Below are positions 1-5,406 of a stretch of 12,057 nucleotides of DNA, one piece after another. The stretch lies in the NCBI GenBank assembly GCA_947379685.1, contig CANCOG010000095.1:1-12057 (forward strand). Direction: 5' to 3'. Position numbers and translations under genes: made by a program. Every line of letters begins with the position of its first letter. The stretch's first letter is position 1. The DNA is from Flavipsychrobacter stenotrophus. Its GTDB lineage: Bacteria > Bacteroidota > Bacteroidia > Chitinophagales > Chitinophagaceae. Below the pieces are notes generated by a model. It was given only the letters and a program-made list of their open reading frames with translations, was not told the origin of the DNA and did not search any database.

Positions 1-62
1 AGCATTACTGTAACTGTGGCAGATACCGTTTTCTTAACCGGTAATGTTTTCGGTTTATTCAT
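1..62 (-). CDS. 5' end of an unidentified gene running off the left edge
   Basis: On the minus strand an ATG at 62 opens a frame that stays open to the window edge, giving a short, lysine- and threonine-rich start (MNKPKTLPVKKTVSATVTVM). It lies downstream of the paaZ terminator and just after a possible -7 box at 94-101, so it looks like the start of an independent gene. Twenty codons are too few to name a product. The N-terminus is basic, but no hydrophobic signal-peptide core is visible in the part seen. An open frame of this length can occur by chance, so the call rests mainly on its position after a terminator. Confidence 0.4.
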   Translation of the reverse strand, partial: MNKPKTLPVKKTVSATVTVM

Positions 63-93
63 AGATCTGAAATTAAGCCGGATATTTACATTA

Positions 94-101
94 TAAAGGT
101 A
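94..101 (-). promoter_or_regulatory. Possible -7 box for the left-edge gene
   Basis: The minus strand reads TACCTTTA, one base off the Bacteroidota -7 consensus TAnnTTTG, about 31 bases before the ATG at 62. No -33 TTG-type element is seen at the expected spacing, so the support is one-sided. Confidence 0.25.
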
Positions 102-167
102 GCAAAAAAAACTAAATATTGATGGCAATGCAAAGTGCATTTGAATGCCAATTAGATTAGGTATTAA

Positions 168-198
168 GGAAAACAGCCGTTCCCAATAGAACGGCTGT
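168..198 (-). terminator. Intrinsic terminator of paaZ
   Basis: A perfect 10-bp inverted repeat (arms 173-182 and 189-198, loop of 6) lies about 25 bases beyond the paaZ stop. Read on the minus strand the stem is followed by a T-rich tract (TTTCCTTAA). The plus strand has no T run on its side, so the signal points to termination of the minus-strand paaZ transcript and separates it from the left-edge gene. Confidence 0.8.
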
Positions 199-223
199 CA
201 AAATATTATAAACTACAAAATGC

Positions 224-2278
224 CTACCCCTGCTCCTTCATCTTAACCATCGTCAAAATTGTAGCGATAGCCACGGTCTCGTTTGTTTCATCATACACTT
301 CTACCAGCCATTTTACAATGCCCTTGGCAATATCCTCTGGTGTGCGTTTTTCCTGACCAGTTTTTTCCTTTACAGTGAGTTTTACACCTATGGTCATGCC
401 TGGGTACACGGGCTTGGTGAAGCGACATTCTTCGATGCCATAGTTGAGTAAAACCGGGCCTTTCTTAGCGTCTACAAACAGGCCTGCGGCCTTGCTGAGT
501 ATAAAGTAACCATGGGCCACACGTTTTTCGAATATGGTGCCTTCCAGTGAGGTGGCATCCATGTGGGCATAGAAATTGTCGCCGCTCACATTGGCAAAGT
601 TGGTGATATCGGTTTCTGTTACTGTATGTTTTGCGGTTACCAGCGTTTCACCTATTTCCAGTTCTTCAAAATATTTCTTGAACGGGTGTTTGTCATATTC
701 GTGCTGCTTGCCATATTGCTGGTACACATTGGTTATCTTACTAATTGTAGTAGGGGAACCTTGTATGGCAGTCCGTTGCAGATAATGTAATACGCCACGC
801 TTTCCACCCATTTCCTCTCCACCACCGGCACGTCCTGGTCCACCATGAACCAATAACGGCATTGGAGAGCCATGTCCGGTACTTTCCTTTACACAATCAT
901 TGTTGAGAATAAGTATACGTCCGTGCATTGTTGCAGTTCCCAACACAATTTCCTTGGCAATATCATCGTCGGCAGTCACAATGGAACTCACCAGTGAGCC
1001 CATACCCATGCGGGAAAGCTCGATGGCTTCATCTATATCATTGTAAGGTATAATGGTAGAGACTGGTCCGAATGCTTCAATATTATGACAATCTGTTTTT
1101 ACAAACGGATCATCATTATAGAAGATCACCGGAGGCAGGAACGCACCTTTTTCCTTATCGGCCCCCATCACTTCAAAATGCTCCATGTCGCCAATCACAA
1201 TGCTCTGCGACCTTGCCAGCAATTGTACTTTCTCGCGTACTTCATTGCGCTGAGCCAAACCAGCCAGAGGACCCATGCGTACTTCTTTAATAGAAGGGTC
1301 GCCTATGGTAGTACCCAATATCCTTTTGCCTAGTGCAATCTGCACATCTTCAACCCTATCCTCAGGAACTATAATGCGGCGAATAGCAGTACATTTTTGC
1401 CCAGCCTTGGTAGTCACCTCACGTACAACTTCCTTTATAAATATGTCGAATTCAGCTGAGCCTGGCTTAACATCAGGGCCCAATATGCAGCAATTCAATG
1501 AGTCTGCTTCCATATTAAAGGAGACAGATTCAGATAAAATGCGCGGATGGGATTTTAAAGACCGTCCTGTCGATGCGGAACCGGTAAACGTCACAACATC
1601 CTGTGTTTCAACCGTATCGAGTATGCCGCGCGCGGATCCACAAATCAGTTGCAATGAACCCTCAGGTAAGATCTGTGATTTGATGATCTCTTCAAAAACC
1701 GCTTCAGTAAGGTAGGAAGTTAGTGTTGCCGGCTTTACAATTGCAGGTACTCCTGCCAGCAGGTTCACTGCAATTTTTTCCAGCATACCCCAGACAGGGA
1801 AGTTGAAAGCATTAATATGTATAGCTACACCTTCGCGCGGAACCATTATATGGTGGCCAATGAATGTATTGTTCTTAGATAATTTAACAGCATCACCATC
1901 AACGTAATAACGTTCGTCAGGGAACTGCTTACGCAGGCTCGCATAAGCGAACAGGTTACCGATTCCGCCTTCAATATCCACCCATGAGTCGGTACGGGTG
2001 GCACCAGTAAGTGCACTTATGGTATAAAAATATTCTTTGCGTTCCAGCAGGTACATTGCAAGTGCCTTCAGCATCCTACCTCTTTCCTGGAATGTGAGTT
2101 TCCTTAATGCCTTGCCACCAACCTTGCGTGCATATTGCATCATGGTTCCAAAATCGAGTCCATCGCTGCTGGCAGTATAGATGGGTGCACCAGTTACAGC
2201 GTTAAACAGGGTATCGCCTTCCTTTGTGCCATTTACCCATTTGCCTTCAGCGTAATTTTTCAGTTGTGTTACTGACAT
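224..2278 (-). CDS. paaZ: PaaZ, bifunctional oxepin-CoA hydrolase / 3-oxo-5,6-dehydrosuberyl-CoA semialdehyde dehydrogenase
   Basis: Cytoplasmic enzyme of aerobic phenylacetate degradation. The C-terminal hydratase opens the oxepin-CoA ring and the N-terminal NADP-dependent aldehyde dehydrogenase oxidises the resulting semialdehyde. Its 684 residues are almost the length of the E. coli enzyme (681). Residues 1 to about 510 are an aldehyde dehydrogenase with general base Glu257 (NMEADS) and nucleophile Cys296 (GQKCTA), one residue from the E. coli numbering. Residues about 530-680 are a MaoC-type hotdog domain with Asp567 and His572 in GDNFYAH, keeping the five-residue Asp-His spacing of the family. 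The ATG at 2278 gives the usual N-terminus. It stands alone: no paaA-E, paaG or paaK neighbours are in the window, and the upstream gene is divergent. A stand-alone aldehyde dehydrogenase-MaoC fusion with another CoA-ring substrate remains possible, but all expected residues are present. Confidence 0.93.
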   Translation of the reverse strand: MSVTQLKNYAEGKWVNGTKEGDTLFNAVTGAPIYTASSDGLDFGTMMQYARKVGGKALRKLTFQERGRMLKALAMYLLERKEYFYTISALTGATRTDSWVDIEGGIGNLFAYASLRKQFPDERYYVDGDAVKLSKNNTFIGHHIMVPREGVAIHINAFNFPVWGMLEKIAVNLLAGVPAIVKPATLTSYLTEAVFEEIIKSQILPEGSLQLICGSARGILDTVETQDVVTFTGSASTGRSLKSHPRILSESVSFNMEADSLNCCILGPDVKPGSAEFDIFIKEVVREVTTKAGQKCTAIRRIIVPEDRVEDVQIALGKRILGTTIGDPSIKEVRMGPLAGLAQRNEVREKVQLLARSQSIVIGDMEHFEVMGADKEKGAFLPPVIFYNDDPFVKTDCHNIEAFGPVSTIIPYNDIDEAIELSRMGMGSLVSSIVTADDDIAKEIVLGTATMHGRILILNNDCVKESTGHGSPMPLLVHGGPGRAGGGEEMGGKRGVLHYLQRTAIQGSPTTISKITNVYQQYGKQHEYDKHPFKKYFEELEIGETLVTAKHTVTETDITNFANVSGDNFYAHMDATSLEGTIFEKRVAHGYFILSKAAGLFVDAKKGPVLLNYGIEECRFTKPVYPGMTIGVKLTVKEKTGQEKRTPEDIAKGIVKWLVEVYDETNETVAIATILTMVKMKEQG

Positions 2279-2617
2279 AGTATATGCTCTTAGATTTTGT
2301 TATCCTAAAAATATTGTATTCGGAAATGAAGGTGCAATTTAAAGGTTTTTAGTGGGTAATTAAATACTGAAGTCGGTTTTCGACTCAGCTATAACGTTGC
2401 ATTGGGTTTGTGTAAGCGTTTGCCCGTCGTAAAATAGATTGGCCTTCCATTTCCTGACTAAGGTTAGTATAATTTATCCCCAAACATGACCTGTGTCAGG
2501 GAATAGTACAGTGCCTGATTTTACCTTTGTTATGCAAATGGATTTAATGTGAATGACGGTTACAGGCATCTATAAATCCATTCAACAAGCAATAATCAAA
2601 GAGATAAAAATTAGTTT
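2279..2617. other. Divergent intergenic region between paaZ and the PAS gene
   Basis: These 339 bases hold the starts of two divergent transcription units and no credible ORF. Visible structure: a small hairpin at about 2371-2387 (AGTCG...CGACT), a short palindrome CCTGTGTCAGG at 2490-2500 whose TCAGG half is repeated inverted as CCTGA at 2514-2518, and a Bacteroidota-type -7 box at 2522-2529 for the PAS gene. I found no convincing promoter for paaZ on the minus strand. Confidence 0.6.
2522..2529 (+). promoter_or_regulatory. -7 box of the PAS gene promoter
   Basis: TACCTTTG matches the Bacteroidota -7 consensus TAnnTTTG exactly. The predicted leader to the ATG at 2618 is about 80 bases. A -33 TTTG at the usual 19-21 base spacing is not seen. 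Confidence 0.4.
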
Positions 2618-3364
2618 ATGAGTTCGAGCCAGAGAGAATTTAAAGGAGATCAGTTTCCAAAACCACTATCGACCATCCAGAAGTTAGAACAAACACCCGA
2701 GTGGAAGGCTATTCAGAAATTTTCAAACTTTACCCCACCAGAGCCGATAAATAAAGAAGTTCAATGGGATAAGTCAAAGATCATAGTCAGCAAAACCGAC
2801 CCATATGGCGTAATTGAATATGCAAATGATGTTTTTATTGCTGTTTCTGGTTACGCAGAATTCGAGTTGATGGGTATGCCGCACAATATCATCCGTCACC
2901 CCGATATGCCCAAAGTTCTATTTAAAGTGCTTTGGGATAATTTGAAACAGGGAAATGTAGTGCACCCAGTAGTAAAGAATCTGGCAAAGTCGGGCAGGTA
3001 TTACTGGGTAATAGCCGATTTCGAGATCAAGAAAAACGATAAGGGTGAGATCATCAATTATTATAGTCGCCGGCGTTCGGTGGCACAGGAGGTGGTTGAC
3101 AAAGTAGAGGTGCTCTATGAAAAACTGCTGCAGATTGAGCATACCAGTGGGGTAGGCGCCAGTGAAAAATACCTGATGGGATACCTTGAAGATATTGGCA
3201 AATCGTATAATCAGTTTATTGAAGATCTGGTTTTGCAATACACCCCCGAACCACCAGCTCCAAAAGTTGCAACATCTGCACCCAAAGTTGCATTATCAAC
3301 ACCGATGCAACCAGAAGAAGATCACAAAAGAGGCTTTTTTGCGCGCTTTTTTGGTAAGAAATAG
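2618..3364 (+). CDS. Stand-alone Aer-type PAS domain protein
   Basis: A 248-residue soluble protein with a single PAS domain at about residues 51-160. The segment with MGMPHNIIRHPDMP, a following LW..LK..., and KSGRYYWVIADFE is the signature of the PAS domain in the aerotaxis receptor Aer and its relatives, which often bind FAD and sense redox state. No HAMP, MCP signalling, kinase, GGDEF or DNA-binding domain follows. Instead there is a helical stretch (about 160-205), a Pro/Ala-rich spacer (about 208-232) and a basic aromatic tail ending GFFARFFGKK that could bind membrane. It has its own apparent promoter and terminator, so it is probably monocistronic. The output partner cannot be read from the window. 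The PAS call is firm; FAD binding and membrane attachment are inferred. Confidence 0.85.
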   Translation: MSSSQREFKGDQFPKPLSTIQKLEQTPEWKAIQKFSNFTPPEPINKEVQWDKSKIIVSKTDPYGVIEYANDVFIAVSGYAEFELMGMPHNIIRHPDMPKVLFKVLWDNLKQGNVVHPVVKNLAKSGRYYWVIADFEIKKNDKGEIINYYSRRRSVAQEVVDKVEVLYEKLLQIEHTSGVGASEKYLMGYLEDIGKSYNQFIEDLVLQYTPEPPAPKVATSAPKVALSTPMQPEEDHKRGFFARFFGKK

Positions 3365-3393
3365 TGCATAAGAAAGATCACGAAAATGATATT

Positions 3394-3444
3394 GCCTGAC
3401 CTGTTACCGACTTTTTGCACGGAGGAGGTCAGGCCTTTTGTTTT
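3394..3444 (+). terminator. Intrinsic terminator after the PAS gene
   Basis: A 9-bp stem (3394-3402 pairing with 3426-3434) with a 23-base loop is followed by CTTTTGTTTT. It lies 30 bases after the PAS stop and separates that gene from exbB-exbD. Confidence 0.7.
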
Positions 3445-3565
3445 ATGAAAACAGAAATTCTTTGCTCGTACCTTGTCTTTTTAACTTTATCTATACAATA
3501 CCTACCTGATTTTCACGTTTTCGGGTGACAAAGTCTGTTTTGTTGCAGGCGGTACTGGTATGCCG

Positions 3566-3594
3566 TTTGCACTTTATTATTACTTTTACTTTCG
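3566..3594 (+). promoter_or_regulatory. Possible exbB-exbD promoter
   Basis: TTTG at 3566-3569 and TACTTTCG at 3587-3594 resemble the Bacteroidota -33 and -7 boxes, with a 17-base gap (19-21 is usual). Transcription would start within a few bases of the ATG at 3606, implying an almost leaderless message. If the promoter is right, the in-frame ATG at 3651 is an alternative translation start. Confidence 0.35.
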
Positions 3595-3605
3595 AAAACT
3601 GAAAC

Positions 3606-4304
3606 ATGCTCCTACTTTCTGCTTTATTACTACAGGTTACCGACACAGCTATGAAGGCTGTAGCGCAAGCCACCAGCGTTCCGCCAGAAAAAATATCGTT
3701 ATTCCACCTGTTAAAAGAGGGTGGGGTACTCATGATTCCGCTATTACTTTGTTCACTTATACTGGTTTACGTATTTGTGGAGCGGCTACTGGTTATTCGT
3801 AAAGCTGGCAATATTGAAGACCGGTTCATGCTTCAGGTACGCGACCAGGTTATGAAGAATAACATTGACGGAGCCAAGGGCGCCTGCAGAATGAGCAATG
3901 CTTCAATCGCTCGTATGGTTGAAAAAGGCCTCAATGTTGCACACAAGCCTCTTGACTACGTAGAAAAATCTATGGAAAATACCGGTAAACTGGAAGTGTA
4001 TAAGATGGAACGCAACCTTTCTATACTTTCTACAATTGCCGGTATCGCGCCTATTTTTGGTTTCCTTGGTACTATTGCCGGGATGATTATCCTCTTTTTC
4101 AACGTTCAACACCAGGGGTTTTCATTGGAAACTATAGCTGGAGGTATTTATACCAAGATGGTTACTTCTGCTTGTGGCCTCATAATTGGCTTGCTGGCTT
4201 ATGTGGGTAACGCCTATCTCAATGCACAGATCAATAAGAATGTGAACCGCATGGAAGCTGCGTCAGTGGAATTTTTGGATATTTTAATGGAGACAACAGC
4301 CTAA
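3606..4304 (+). CDS. exbB: ExbB/TolQ/MotA-family proton channel subunit
   Basis: Inner-membrane subunit of an ExbB-ExbD type motor that uses proton motive force to energise outer-membrane transport through TonB, or a Tol-like process. Its 232 residues carry three membrane segments: about 41-63 (MIPLLLCSLILVYVFVERLL), 138-165 and 183-206. The second holds the family motif in the form APIFGFLGTIAGMI, and the third carries Thr/Ser residues (KMVTSACG) of the kind that line the proton path. The large cytoplasmic loop lies between segments one and two. The ATG at 3606 gives a short hydrophobic leader; Met16 (3651) is an alternative start. The exbD start follows its stop after three bases, so the two are translated from one message. 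ExbB versus TolQ cannot be separated by sequence alone, but Bacteroidota pairs of this form are usually annotated ExbB/ExbD. Confidence 0.9.
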   Translation: MLLLSALLLQVTDTAMKAVAQATSVPPEKISLFHLLKEGGVLMIPLLLCSLILVYVFVERLLVIRKAGNIEDRFMLQVRDQVMKNNIDGAKGACRMSNASIARMVEKGLNVAHKPLDYVEKSMENTGKLEVYKMERNLSILSTIAGIAPIFGFLGTIAGMIILFFNVQHQGFSLETIAGGIYTKMVTSACGLIIGLLAYVGNAYLNAQINKNVNRMEAASVEFLDILMETTA

Positions 4305-4307
4305 ACC

Positions 4308-4712
4308 ATGAACATCAGGAGGCATTTAAGGGAAGAACCGCATGGGCATTCGTCAGCATTGAACGATATCCTGTTTATATTGTTGTTGTTCTTCCTGATC
4401 ATATCTACACTGGCCAACCCTAACGTGGTAAAGCTGAGTATACCTAAGGCTAAAAGTGATACAAAGGCCAAACAGACGGTTGTTGTTTCAATTAATGACA
4501 AGCAGCAATTTTTTGTTGGGACAACTGGTATTTCTGTCGATTCACTAAAAATGTACATTGCGTCCGCAATTGCTAAATCGCAGGATGCAGAACCTACAGT
4601 AGTTATAAATGCTGACAAGCAGGCAACTGCAGATAATATTGTAGCTGTTATGCGTGCTGCCCACGATCTTAATCTGCGCACGGTTTTGGCCGTTGACAAT
4701 AATAGTAGATAG
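4308..4712 (+). CDS. exbD: ExbD/TolR-family biopolymer transport protein
   Basis: Partner of the preceding ExbB. The 134 residues have the family plan: a short basic cytoplasmic N-terminus, one membrane helix (about 21-37) beginning at the conserved proton-carrying Asp20 (LNDILFILLLFF), and a periplasmic domain of about 95 residues (VVVSINDKQQFFV..., then VVINADKQA and VMRAAHDLNL). It is complete and of typical length. No tonB-like gene follows; the next gene is convergent and secreted, so the TonB partner must be encoded elsewhere. Confidence 0.9.
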   Translation: MNIRRHLREEPHGHSSALNDILFILLLFFLIISTLANPNVVKLSIPKAKSDTKAKQTVVVSINDKQQFFVGTTGISVDSLKMYIASAIAKSQDAEPTVVINADKQATADNIVAVMRAAHDLNLRTVLAVDNNSR

Positions 4713-4785
4713 ATCTATCAAGGTTCTGCAGTCATAGGGGAATTTCTGTTTAGACAAGAACCAGGTAACTGATCTAAAGATTTTT
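4710..4785 (+). terminator. Possible bulged terminator after exbD
   Basis: Two nested complementary pairs, TAGATC/GATCTA (4710-4715 with 4771-4776) and GGTTCT/AGAACC (4722-4727 with 4757-4762), are followed by AAAGATTTTT. The arms are interrupted by unequal bulges and the loop is 29 bases, so this is a weak candidate overlapping the end of exbD. Confidence 0.3.
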
Positions 4786-4800
4786 GTGTTATTACCTCTA

Positions 4801-5103
4801 TTACTTTTTTAGAAAGAATCGCGTTTCTCCACCATGATTATGGTAGGTACTCACTAACTCCCATCCCTGTTTGGCTATGTAGTTGAGTGCTTGTATTTCA
4901 TTGGAAAATTTCATTTTGCTACCAGTTTCATTCTTTAATAATACGAACCGGGCCTTATTACCCTCATCTCCGTAACTCACTTTTGCTACATAATTTTTAA
5001 ACGCTGGCTGGTAAACATTTAACTGGCAATAGGTTGCATTTTTCTGAGCGTAAGTCGCGCCAGTTCCTAAAGTTAAAACAGCGATCAGGAAGTATCTTTT
5101 CAT
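4801..5103 (-). CDS. Small secreted DUF4177-like protein
   Basis: A 100-residue protein with a signal peptide: MKRYFLIAV, then a hydrophobic core and a probable cleavage after Ala19 (ATYA|QK). The mature part of about 80 residues has a beta-rich stretch (FVLLKNETG), then ALNYIAKQGWELVSTYH and a final RFFLKK strand. The 'LN.....GWELV......FFLKK' pattern is typical of small DUF4177-type proteins that occur widely in Bacteroidota with no known role. The start at 5103 was preferred to an upstream in-frame ATG at 5169 because only it places the signal peptide at the N-terminus. It is convergent with exbD and transcribed alone. Family placement is by pattern only. Confidence 0.75.
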   Translation of the reverse strand: MKRYFLIAVLTLGTGATYAQKNATYCQLNVYQPAFKNYVAKVSYGDEGNKARFVLLKNETGSKMKFSNEIQALNYIAKQGWELVSTYHNHGGETRFFLKK

Positions 5104-5140
5104 TTCTTTAAGTTTTATTATTCTCAGGCAATTATTGTGC

Positions 5141-5170
5141 CAAACATCAGGCTCTTCGTCCGAACACAAG
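5141..5170 (-). promoter_or_regulatory. Possible promoter of the small secreted protein
   Basis: On the minus strand CTTG (5170-5167) and GATGTTTG (5148-5141) are 18 bases apart and resemble the Bacteroidota -33/-7 boxes, with one mismatch in each. The predicted leader to the ATG at 5103 is about 30 bases. Confidence 0.25.
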
Positions 5171-5329
5171 ACGCATTAGGTAATGAAATTTTTATGAAAA
5201 ATTGGACATAATCTTTAATTTTATACTGTTTTACTTGCTTAATGCTATCAATCGGTTACAAAGGATAAAAAAGCAGAATTATTCATGAAATAATCGGTCT
5301 GAAACAGTCAATCTATTGCTATAAATTTC

Positions 5330-5337
5330 TACTTTGC
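5330..5337 (+). promoter_or_regulatory. Possible -7 box for the PKS-like/PPTase operon
   Basis: TACTTTGC is close to TAnnTTTG but one base short between the TA and TTTG parts. It would give a leader of about 60 bases to the TTG start at 5407. No -33 element is visible at the right distance. Confidence 0.25.
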
Positions 5338-5406
5338 AGGGTAGTATTAATTAGTTGTTTTGAGCGTGTCGAAAGAAAGGTAGCGTTAACAACTTTTCTC
5401 ATTAAA

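Larger units (their letters stand above)
5104..5406. other. Divergent intergenic region before the PKS-like gene
   Basis: These 303 AT-rich bases separate the small secreted protein (minus) from the PKS-like gene (plus). I see possible promoters in both directions (5141-5170 minus, 5330-5337 plus) and a purine-rich GAAAGAAAGG at 5371-5380. No credible ORF, RNA gene or large inverted repeat was seen. The PKS-like frame itself is open back to 5269 but without an ATG or GTG. Confidence 0.55.

Noticed and set aside
1275..1715. A 146-codon plus-strand open frame inside paaZ
   Set aside because: It is antisense to a strongly supported enzyme whose every motif lies on the minus strand, and its translation shows no domain pattern.
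2279..2345. A sigma-70-like paaZ promoter on the minus strand (TTGCAC and TACAAT)
   Set aside because: The two boxes are only 13 bases apart, too close for a -35/-10 pair, and Bacteroidota promoters use different boxes.
5103..5169. Upstream ATG extending the small secreted protein by 22 residues
   Set aside because: The extension is polar and would bury the clear signal peptide that begins at the ATG at 5103.
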